From Caproiciproducens sp. NJN-50 (GTDB lineage Bacteria > Bacillota > Clostridia > Oscillospirales > Acutalibacteraceae), in contig NZ_CP035283.1 of assembly GCF_004103755.1 (NCBI RefSeq), forward strand, positions 1,240,001-1,304,000: a stretch of DNA of 64,000 bases, read 5' to 3'. Under the pieces are notes generated by a model that saw only the letters and a list, made by a program, of their open reading frames with translations, had not been told where the DNA came from and did not search any database. How positions within the stretch are numbered: position 1 is the first letter of the stretch; each line of letters opens with the position of its first letter. This document shows, piece by piece, positions 15,775 to 22,354 of this stretch. The position numbers and the translations under genes were made by a program.

Positions 15775-16413
15775 TTAGCATGACAGATGAAAACGGACCA
15801 GTCCGCCGCCTTTTGCGGTCGTCCGGAACCATTTGTTCAAGTCGATTTCCTTTTTCATCCCCTCGTCCAGGATCTCAGCGATAGCGGCGTTCCCGTCGGC
15901 TTCGTATTCCAGGGAGACCACGGTGACCCAGTGCCATGAATCCAAAATTTTTTCCTCTCCACAGTCCAGGTTCAAAAAGGCGACTGGCGTGTCGGCGGAC
16001 AGCGCCGAATGCAGAAACAGGAGAAGCTGCCCAAAGTCCGGGCGGGAGCAGCGGAAACCCGGGATTTCAAACGGTTCCGTGCCGATGCGGAGCGACTTTG
16101 CTTTTGCGTAGGACTGCACGCCCTTGCATAACAGTTCCGTATTCGGGATCCCCATTGCGGTCGGCTTTACGTGCCGCCAGATGTCCTCCATGAAATCCGG
16201 GCTTTCTTTCCGGCTGACCGGCCGGTCCAGCCCAGGTATGGAGCGGGATCTTCCGAGGTAATACAGAATGTTGGAAACAGCCGTCGGCCCGCAGCCGGAG
16301 AGGCGCTGCCATCGGGTCCGGAACCACTCCTGGTCAAACCCGTAATAGTTTTGCCCCTCTGCTTCACCGTCAATTAAAAAATAGCCGATCTTTTTTAACG
16401 CGATCGATATCAT
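15775..16413 (-). CDS. C39-like (papain-fold) cysteine peptidase, hypothetical
   Basis: 212 residues, no signal peptide or membrane segment. SGCGPTAVSNILYYL (about residues 39-53) looks like the catalytic-Cys helix of C39/papain-like peptidases, and DSWHWVTVVSLEYE (about 157-170) like the His strand; an acidic residue in AEILDEG may complete the triad. The N-terminus YYGFDQEWFRTRWQRL is not familiar to me. It starts behind AAGGAAAGG. It could be an intracellular peptidase or a non-proteolytic transferase of the same fold; no partner substrate is seen nearby. The gene is flanked by the TipA-like regulator and a dehydrogenase on the opposite strand. Confidence 0.7.
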   Translation of the reverse strand: MISIALKKIGYFLIDGEAEGQNYYGFDQEWFRTRWQRLSGCGPTAVSNILYYLGRSRSIPGLDRPVSRKESPDFMEDIWRHVKPTAMGIPNTELLCKGVQSYAKAKSLRIGTEPFEIPGFRCSRPDFGQLLLFLHSALSADTPVAFLNLDCGEEKILDSWHWVTVVSLEYEADGNAAIAEILDEGMKKEIDLNKWFRTTAKGGGLVRFHLSC

Positions 16414-16505
16414 GGAATTTCCTTTCCTTGTCCCTTGTTTTTTTCATCATATCACCGCGCGCGGGAATGCGCCAGCGCGTATTTTTATGAAATGAGAGAT
16501 TTACG

Positions 16506-17495
16506 ATGAAAGTGCTGATTCTTACTTCAAAAAGACGAATTGAAAAGTATACGGATTTTTCAAAGATCCCCGGCGATTGGAAACTGGTTTTTCTCGACAG
16601 CGTCTATGAGGAAGAGGAAGCGATCCAAAAGGGAGGGGATGCGGATTTTATCGTCGTGGACGCAGTCAGCCCCGTGTCACGCCGCCTCATCGGGCAGATG
16701 CCGAAGCTGCGCCTGATCCATTCGGAGGGCGCCGGGTTTGAGCGGATCGACCTGCAGGCCGCGCGGGAGGCGGGCGTTTATGTCTGCAACAACGCATCCC
16801 TCAACAGCGGGGCCGTGGCGGAGCAGGCGATTCTGCTGATGCTTGCCCTCCTTCGCCGCTTTCAGGAGGGGGACAATTTGGTCCGGCGGGGAAAACAGGG
16901 ACAGGCGAAAAGCTCCTTTATTCTGGACGGGATTACGGAGCTCGAATCCTGCCATGTGGGAATCGTCGGTTTCGGCAGTATTGGGAAAGCCACGGCGAAA
17001 CGCCTTTTGGCCTTTGGCTCCAAAGTGAGTTACTACGGCAGGCACCGGTTGGGCGCGGAGGAAGAAAAGAAGTTCGGCGTCAGCTACCTTCCGCTTTCGG
17101 AGCTGGCTGCCTCGTGCGATATTGTCAGCCTGCACCTGCCGGTGACGCCGGAGACGACCGGCCTGATCGACCGCGAGTTTTTGAGGCGGATGAAACCTTC
17201 CGCGGTTCTGGTCAATACCGCAAGGGGGGAGATTGTGGACCAGGCCGCCCTGGCGGATGCGCTGGAAAGCGGGACCATCGCCGGGGCCGGGCTGGATACG
17301 CTGTCCCCTGAACCGGCGACGCTGGAAAATCCGCTTCTGCGTCTGAGTGAAAACTGCCGTTACCGCGTCATCTTTTCACCTCATATCGGCGGAACGACAA
17401 ATGGTGTTTTTTACCGGCTGCACAGAAATATTTGGAATAATCTTTTTCTGTCGGCGGAGGGAAAGCGCCCGAACAATGTCGTCAACGGGCTTTGA
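16506..17495 (+). CDS. D-isomer-specific 2-hydroxyacid dehydrogenase
   Basis: 329-residue NAD(P)-dependent dehydrogenase reducing a 2-keto acid to its D-hydroxy acid or the reverse. The Rossmann motif is VGIVGFGSIGKATAKRL (about residue 155). Catalytic elements are the Arg in LVNTARGEIVD, the acidic region DTLSPEP and the His in SPHIGG. N-terminal lines such as LRLIHSEGAGFERID match the substrate-binding half. The substrate (glycerate, lactate, phosphoglycerate or other) cannot be read from the sequence; at 329 residues there is no ACT domain, so it is not a long-form SerA. It appears to be a single-gene unit. Confidence 0.88.
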   Translation: MKVLILTSKRRIEKYTDFSKIPGDWKLVFLDSVYEEEEAIQKGGDADFIVVDAVSPVSRRLIGQMPKLRLIHSEGAGFERIDLQAAREAGVYVCNNASLNSGAVAEQAILLMLALLRRFQEGDNLVRRGKQGQAKSSFILDGITELESCHVGIVGFGSIGKATAKRLLAFGSKVSYYGRHRLGAEEEKKFGVSYLPLSELAASCDIVSLHLPVTPETTGLIDREFLRRMKPSAVLVNTARGEIVDQAALADALESGTIAGAGLDTLSPEPATLENPLLRLSENCRYRVIFSPHIGGTTNGVFYRLHRNIWNNLFLSAEGKRPNNVVNGL

Positions 17496-17618
17496 CGGCG
17501 TTTTGGGAAGGCTTGTCCGTGCTCGTTGAATCCGGAAGTTAAAATTTTCTCTCTCTCCCGCTCAAACTCTTTTCTGAAATGGGTTGGCGATACATAGAAT
17601 GAACCGGGAGGGATTAAT

Positions 17619-18311
17619 ATGAATTTACCCAACAGCAGCGCCGAGGTAACCTTTCAGGAAAATCACCGGGAATTTATCTACCGCGGCACGGCAGTTCTGA
17701 CTCTGTCCGTTCAATTCCCTGTCGTCAAACTGAGCGGGAATCCTCAGGCACAGGCCAGGATCAATTCAAGGTTCCGGGCGCAGGCGGCCGATTTTTCAAG
17801 ATATGCGGCGGGAACGCTGTATCGCCAGGCCGTTCGGGACTATCACAGCGCGCAGGAGCACGATTATCCGTTCCGGGCGTATGATGCCGTCATGAAATAC
17901 GAGGTCACGATGAATCAGGAGTGCTATTTCAGCACCTACCGCGATCGGTATGAGTTTACGGGCGGCGCGCACGGAACCACCGTCAGAGCTTCGGACACGT
18001 TCAGCCTGCAAAGCGGAAGAAGGTTCGCCTTGTCCCACTTTTTCGCACCTGGTGTAAATTACCGGCGGATCGTGGTTTCGGAAATCCTGAAACAGGCGGA
18101 ACGGAATATGCAGCAGAATCCGGGAATCTATTTTGACGACTACAAACATTTGATTTTAAAATATTTTCGTCCGGAAAATTACTACTTAACCCAGGAGGGA
18201 GTGGCGATTTACTATCAGCAATATGATATCGCCCCTTATGCGACCGGTATTGTAACCTTTATTATTCCCTATGATTTTCTCGGGATTACACTTTCCTGCT
18301 CCGGCAGATAG
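17619..18311 (+). CDS. DUF4163/DUF3298-like protein (RsiV/PdaC C-terminal-like)
   Basis: 230 residues behind GGGAGGG. The order of a beta-rich N-terminal half (PVVKLSGNPQAQARINSRF) and a second half with the marker YEFTGGAHGTTVRASDTFSLQSG, ending FIIPYDFLG, matches the paired DUF4163 and DUF3298 domains of the anti-sigma factor RsiV (lysozyme receptor) and of PdaC. Those are extracytoplasmic, yet this protein has no signal peptide or transmembrane helix in the reading frame seen. Its role is unknown. A terminator follows directly, so it is probably a single gene. Confidence 0.75.
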   Translation: MNLPNSSAEVTFQENHREFIYRGTAVLTLSVQFPVVKLSGNPQAQARINSRFRAQAADFSRYAAGTLYRQAVRDYHSAQEHDYPFRAYDAVMKYEVTMNQECYFSTYRDRYEFTGGAHGTTVRASDTFSLQSGRRFALSHFFAPGVNYRRIVVSEILKQAERNMQQNPGIYFDDYKHLILKYFRPENYYLTQEGVAIYYQQYDIAPYATGIVTFIIPYDFLGITLSCSGR

Positions 18312-18327
18312 TTTACCGCAAAGAGTG

Positions 18328-18361
18328 ATCGGGCGGCCAAAAGGGCCGCCTGCCGATTTTT
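18328..18361 (+). terminator. Intrinsic terminator after the DUF3298-like gene
   Basis: GGCGGCC (18332-18338) pairs with GGCCGCC (18344-18350), extended by outer ATCGG/CCGAT, then TTTT. Confidence 0.8.
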
Positions 18362-18417
18362 CGGAAATCCGGCCCCTTCTTGATATTCCGGGCGGCAGAT
18401 TTCGCGTAAGCAGCCGA

Positions 18418-18447
18418 TTGAAGGATTTTCATATATTAAAGTATATT
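18418..18447 (+). promoter_or_regulatory. Likely promoter of the MATE exporter gene
   Basis: TTGAAG (18418-18423), 18-bp spacer, TATATT (18442-18447), 20 nt before the proposed TTG start and downstream of a terminator. Confidence 0.45.
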
Positions 18448-18466
18448 GACGGAAAGAGGAGCATCC

Positions 18467-19828
18467 TTGAAACTTGAGTTTTTGCATCAGGGGACCGAGC
18501 AGCGCAGAGAACTGATTCTTCACGGAAGTATCCTGCAGACTCTCCTGATGCTGTCTTTGCCGACCCTCATGATGAGCGTGATCCAGGCGCTGCTGCCGCT
18601 GTCCGACGGTCTGTTTATCAACAATGCGGCGGGAACGCTTGTTGCCAGCGCGGTGACCTACAGCGAGCCGGTCATCAATATGATGATTTCGCTTGCGCAG
18701 GGGATCAGTGTGGCTGCCATGGCGATCATCGGGCAGGCCAATGGCCAGGGTGATTTTGAGCGGGTCAGGCACATTTCCGCGCAGATTGTTATTTTCGCCT
18801 CCGCCGTGGGCCTTTGCGCCGCGCCCCTGTCCGCGCTGGCGGCTTTCCCCGTGTCGGCGAACGTGGACCCGGAAATTTCACACAATGTGTTTCTTTACAT
18901 CAGCCTTTATTCGTTTGTTCTTCCGTTTTCTTTTTTAGAGAGCATTTACAACGCGATTAAAAACGCCACGGGAAAACCGGAGGCGACCTTTGTCCGGATG
19001 CTTCTTCTGCTCGCGCTGAAAATCCTGTTCAACCTGCTGTTCATCGTTCTGCTCCGCTTGGAAATCGTGGGCTGCGTCCTTTCTTCCCTGTGCTCCAATG
19101 TTCTAATCTGCGTCTGGATGTTTTACGAGCTGTTTGTGGGAAAGGGAGAGGACAAGCTGTCTTTGCACGGCTTTCATTTTGACTATGATTTGATCCGGCA
19201 GCTCATCCGGGTTGGCATTCCCGCCATGCTTGCGAGCCTTATGTTGAACCTGGGTTTCTTTCTGATCAACAACGAAACCCAGAAATACGGCGCGGTCGTC
19301 CTTAACGGACAGGGCATCGCGAATAATATTACCGCCGTATGCTTCAATCTTCCCGCGGCGTTCGGCTCCGCGGTGACGACGATGGTCAGCATCAATATCG
19401 GCGCCGGCCAGGTTTCCAATGCGAAGCGCTCCTGCTGGGTAGGCTGTGTGGCAAGCGTGGTGACGGCGCTTGCGATTATCGCGGTGATCGTGCCTCTTTC
19501 TCCCTATCTGACAGTGCTGTTTACCCAAAAAGCCGATGTCCTTGACATTGCAAACCGGGCGCTGCATATCTATACCTACTCCGTCGTGGGGTTCGGTGTC
19601 TGCATGGCGGTGCAGGGCGCCTTTATCGGGCTCGGAAAAACGACGGTCCCCCTGTTCCTCGGGGTGCTGCGCATCTGGCTCTTGAGGTATCTCTTTATTC
19701 TGGCAACCGAACAGACGCTTCAGTATTACTCGGTTTTCTGGGGCAATCTGTTTTCCAATTACATGGCGGCGGTGATCGCCGTTCTGATGATTCTGCGGGT
19801 GCGGTGGGTTTCGACGCTCGATAAATAA
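18467..19828 (+). CDS. MATE family multidrug/sodium antiporter
   Basis: 453-residue polytopic membrane protein with about 12 predicted helices in two homologous halves. Each half begins with a similar helix-loop pattern (LSLPTLMMSVIQALLPLSDGLFI near the N-terminus; VGIPAMLASLMLNLGFFLINN near residue 250), as in MATE/MepA-like exporters, with TMVSINIGAGQ and GVCMAVQGAFIGLGKT in the second half. It probably exports cationic compounds with Na+ or H+. TTG 18467 was chosen for the GAGGAG site upstream; an in-frame TTG at 18446 lies in the -10 region. It is close to the TipA-like drug-sensing regulator but in a separate unit. Confidence 0.88.
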   Translation: MKLEFLHQGTEQRRELILHGSILQTLLMLSLPTLMMSVIQALLPLSDGLFINNAAGTLVASAVTYSEPVINMMISLAQGISVAAMAIIGQANGQGDFERVRHISAQIVIFASAVGLCAAPLSALAAFPVSANVDPEISHNVFLYISLYSFVLPFSFLESIYNAIKNATGKPEATFVRMLLLLALKILFNLLFIVLLRLEIVGCVLSSLCSNVLICVWMFYELFVGKGEDKLSLHGFHFDYDLIRQLIRVGIPAMLASLMLNLGFFLINNETQKYGAVVLNGQGIANNITAVCFNLPAAFGSAVTTMVSINIGAGQVSNAKRSCWVGCVASVVTALAIIAVIVPLSPYLTVLFTQKADVLDIANRALHIYTYSVVGFGVCMAVQGAFIGLGKTTVPLFLGVLRIWLLRYLFILATEQTLQYYSVFWGNLFSNYMAAVIAVLMILRVRWVSTLDK

Positions 19829-19858
19829 AAATCGGAGCCGGAACCCGAGGATTCCGGC
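19826..19858 (-). terminator. Terminator of the collagen-like gene
   Basis: GCCGGAA (19837-19843) / TTCCGGC (19852-19858). On the minus strand the hairpin is followed by GATTTTTATT, so it serves the collagen-like gene converging on the MATE gene. Confidence 0.75.
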
Positions 19859-19880
19859 CCCTGAAATGGGGAAATGAAGA

Positions 19881-20870
19881 TCATACGATGTGTGAAATGA
19901 CGATGTTTGCCTGTACGGGAACAGCGGCGTACAGAACGGTGGCTCCGGTTGTGTTGACCAGTGCGAAAGTGGCGGGTGTCGCTCCGACGGTAATAAGGGC
20001 GCTGCCGAAAAGCTCTCCGGTAACCGATGGCATGGTGCTGGCGATATCGGTGGTACCGTTTAAACGCAGCGAGAATTCCACGGAGGTCGGCCCGGTATCT
20101 CCAGTCGGCCCGGTATCTCCGGTGGGTCCGGTGAAACCAGTCGGTCCGGTGAAACCAGTCGGTCCGGTGTCTCCAGTCGGTCCAGTGAATCCGGTCGGCC
20201 CAGTGTCTCCGGTCGGCCCGGTATTTCCGGTCGGTCCAGTAAAGCCTGTGGGTCCGGTATCTCCGGTCGGCCCGGTATCTCCGGTCGGCCCGGTATCTCC
20301 GGTCGGCCCGGTATCTCCAGTCGGCCCGGTATCTCCGGTGGGTCCGGTGAAACCAGTCGGCCCGGTGAAACCTGTCGGCCCGGTATCTCCAGTTGGCCCA
20401 GTAAATCCGGTTGGCCCGGTATTTCCGGTCGGTCCAGTAAAGCCTGTGGGTCCGGTGTCGCCCGTTGGCCCGGTGAAGCCTGTTGGCCCGGTATCGCCCG
20501 TTGGCCCGGTATCGCCCGTTGGCCCGGTGAAGCCTGTTGGCCCGGTATCGCCCGTTGGTTCGGTGAAGCCTGTCGGCCCGGTGAAACCCGTTGGTCCGGT
20601 GTCGCCTGTCGGTCCGGTATCGCCTGTCGGTCCGGTAGCTCCTGTGGGTCCGGGGTCACCCGTGGGTCCAGTAAAGCCCGTAGGTCCGGTAAAGCCAGTC
20701 GGTCCCGTAACACCTCCGGAGGTACCGGTCGGTCCGGTTGGCCCTGTTGGTCCGGTCGGGCCGATGCAGCAGAAAGGCCTGTTACGGTCACAATTTTGGA
20801 AACAGCCGCTGTGAGGGAAACAGTGTTTTTGGAAGCTTGTATAAAAATCCGAATTAAATCCGGTGTACAT
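19881..20870 (-). CDS. Collagen-like Gly-X-Y repeat protein (exosporium BclA-like)
   Basis: 329 residues in three parts: a Cys-rich N-terminus (residues 1-36; Cys at 17, 23, 27, 34 and 35), about 75 Gly-X-Y triplets dominated by GPT, GFT and GDT (37-262), and a 67-residue C-terminal domain. The order matches BclA-type filaments of the exosporium, where threonines in GPT triplets are glycosylated and the C-terminus trimerises. Two breaks are visible: TSGGV near the start and one Gly to Glu change (GFTEPTG). There is no Sec signal. A -10-like CATATAATG lies 61 nt upstream. Surface or spore-coat location is inferred from family and from the sporulation genes in the window. Confidence 0.85.
   Translation of the reverse strand: MYTGFNSDFYTSFQKHCFPHSGCFQNCDRNRPFCCIGPTGPTGPTGPTGTSGGVTGPTGFTGPTGFTGPTGDPGPTGATGPTGDTGPTGDTGPTGFTGPTGFTEPTGDTGPTGFTGPTGDTGPTGDTGPTGFTGPTGDTGPTGFTGPTGNTGPTGFTGPTGDTGPTGFTGPTGFTGPTGDTGPTGDTGPTGDTGPTGDTGPTGDTGPTGFTGPTGNTGPTGDTGPTGFTGPTGDTGPTGFTGPTGFTGPTGDTGPTGDTGPTSVEFSLRLNGTTDIASTMPSVTGELFGSALITVGATPATFALVNTTGATVLYAAVPVQANIVISHIV
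20085..20762. repeat. Short tandem repeat coding for Gly-Pro-Thr triplets
   Basis: Imperfect 9-bp and 18-bp periodic DNA, on the plus strand variants of GGTCCGGTATCTCC, fully inside the collagen-like gene. It is prone to slippage, so repeat number may vary between strains. An antisense frame is also open through it only because of the repeat composition. Confidence 0.9.
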
Positions 20871-20994
20871 GATTCATCATCCAATCGTTGGGTAAATTAA
20901 ATTCCGGTTCATTATATGAGCGCGTCGGTTCTGCCGTTCCGGCGAAATTGACGGGAGAACGGCAGAAGAAGGACTCCGATGGCACCCGAAAGAT

Positions 20995-21028
20995 AAAAAT
21001 AGGGAGCGTACCCCATTGTACGCTCCCC
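20995..21028 (-). terminator. Terminator downstream of the small minus-strand ORF
   Basis: Perfect 10-bp inverted repeat GGGAGCGTAC (21002-21011) / GTACGCTCCC (21018-21027) with loop CCCATT; the minus strand continues into ATTTTTAT. It ends transcripts coming from the rnhA side. Confidence 0.82.
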
Positions 21029-21115
21029 GGGAGGATCCGGAACAGACGTTCCTCACCCCGCACTTGTTAGTATGAATCTTTGAAATTTAATTTAGACATA
21101 CACGAAAAAAATTTT

Positions 21116-21421
21116 TTAAGATTTTTTCTTTCCCTGGAATGACCTGCCTGACTGCATTTTTCCAGCCGGTCCGACGGTTTTTGCGAACCGGTTCGGTGAG
21201 GTCTGGACAGCTTTTGGACGGTTCGTAGGATGGATCGCTGACGCCTTTGGCATGGGGTTGGCGGAGCGGTTTCCATACGGCCGGTTCTGCGCCGGAGAAT
21301 GGGATACCGCGGCAGAATGCTGAGGCGCCGGGGACTTTATGGGCCTGGAGGGACCGGGACTTTTTTGCTGTCTGCCAGATGGCGCATATACACAAAATGG
21401 AAAGGGAACTCCCATTGACAT
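21116..21421 (-). CDS. Small basic Pro/Ser-rich protein of unknown function
   Basis: 101-residue ORF that I do not recognise. It is rich in Pro, Ser, Lys and Arg (many short PxxS and NRP elements), has no hydrophobic segment, and looks disordered. Support: AAGGAG lies 10 nt before ATG 21421, it is 103 nt downstream of rnhA on the same strand, and a clean terminator lies 88 nt after its stop. Against: low-complexity composition and an overlapping longer frame on the same strand. A spore- or nucleic-acid-associated basic protein is conceivable, but nothing shows it. Confidence 0.35.
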   Translation of the reverse strand: MSMGVPFPFCVYAPSGRQQKSPGPSRPIKSPAPQHSAAVSHSPAQNRPYGNRSANPMPKASAIHPTNRPKAVQTSPNRFAKTVGPAGKMQSGRSFQGKKKS

Positions 21422-21524
21422 TTCTAATCAACTCCTTTTCCATATCATATGCAGTTTTCCGGTTCTGTGGTCTGCGGCGAGCATTAACCGACGACAATCC
21501 GTTGATTTAACGAGTGGGCCCAGC

Positions 21525-21974
21525 CTAAAAGCTGCCGGCTTTCCATTTTCCTGATTCCGCGACAGCCATGCGGTCACAGATTTCATTTTCCGGATGCCCC
21601 GCGTGCCCTCTCACCCAGTTTACCGTTACGTGGTGCGTTGCCAAAAGCTCAAGAAGGGTCTCCCATAAATCGCTGTTGAGGGCCGGCTTTTTGTCGGCTT
21701 TCATCCAGCCGCGTTTCCGCCAGCCTTCGGCCCAGCCTTTGGAAATCGCATCGCATACATAGCGGGAATCGCTGGTCAAGATCACATCGCAGGGCTCTCT
21801 GAGCTGTCGCAGAGCTTCAATCACGCCGGTCAGCTCCATCCGGTTGTTGGTTGTGACAGCTTCCCCGCCGCTCAGCCTTTTTTCCCGGCCGCCATAGCGC
21901 AGGATTGCGCCCCAGCCGCCGGGTCCCGGATTTCCGCTGCACGCCCCGTCCGTAAAGATCTCGACCCGCTTCAT
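21525..21974 (-). CDS. rnhA: Ribonuclease HI
   Basis: 149-residue RNase H that cuts the RNA strand of RNA-DNA hybrids. Catalytic acidic residues are visible: Asp9 in IFTDGACSGNPGPGGWG, Glu in NNRMELTGVIEAL, Asp in LTSDSRYV, and the C-terminal Asp near NEICDRMAV. WVRGHAGHPENE carries the His of the flexible loop. The protein is short and compact, typical of bacterial type 1 RNase H, without the hybrid-binding domain of some Firmicutes enzymes. It is transcribed away from rnj. Confidence 0.95.
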   Translation of the reverse strand: MKRVEIFTDGACSGNPGPGGWGAILRYGGREKRLSGGEAVTTNNRMELTGVIEALRQLREPCDVILTSDSRYVCDAISKGWAEGWRKRGWMKADKKPALNSDLWETLLELLATHHVTVNWVRGHAGHPENEICDRMAVAESGKWKAGSF

Positions 21975-22354
21975 AACATCACCGTTCGTCTTTATAGATT
22001 TTTATAGCGAATTTATTATATCACAAAGGCCCGCAGCTTACAAATTTCAGAATCTGCGGTCTCAATCCGAAGATTTTTATGGCCCCCTTCGTTTAGACGA
22101 CTCTTAACTGGCCATAATAAAATCTGTTGACAGCTTTTGGGAATCAAGGTACAATATATAGGATATTTGTGTTCGGATTTCGGCAATTCGCGGGTTCAAC
22201 CCGCTTTTCAGACATAAAAAAAGCAGTTCAATTACATTTTTGCGCGGGCTCGGTGCAGCGTAAAAGGGTAAATTAATAAAGGAGAGCCAGATCCGTTTGG
22301 TCCGATTGCCGACGGATTCTAATGGCTGTACCCAAAAACGATGGAGGTTATTTT
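21975..22354. other. Intergenic region with the RNase J leader
   Basis: 380 bases without a gene. They hold the rnj promoter (22127-22155) and a leader of about 190 nt. In the leader GCGGGT/ACCCGC (about 22190-22204) is followed by TTTT and could act as a weak attenuator. ATCCGT/ACGGAT (about 22291-22318) encloses the region just before the ribosome-binding site. Nothing else was seen. Confidence 0.5.
22127..22155 (+). promoter_or_regulatory. Promoter of the rnj-gdpP-rplI-dnaB cluster
   Basis: TTGACA (22127-22132), 17-bp spacer, TACAAT (22150-22155). Start point near 22162. Confidence 0.8.

Noticed and set aside
20085..20762. Short regular repeats resembling a CRISPR or satellite array
   Set aside because: Repeat units are 9-18 bp, contiguous with no unique spacers, and encode Gly-X-Y triplets.
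19888..20814. Plus-strand ORF with PVGPVSPVGPVKP repeats
   Set aside because: It is the antisense of the collagen-like gene; the repeat DNA simply lacks stops in that frame. It has no domain, and the minus frame has head, repeat and tail domains.
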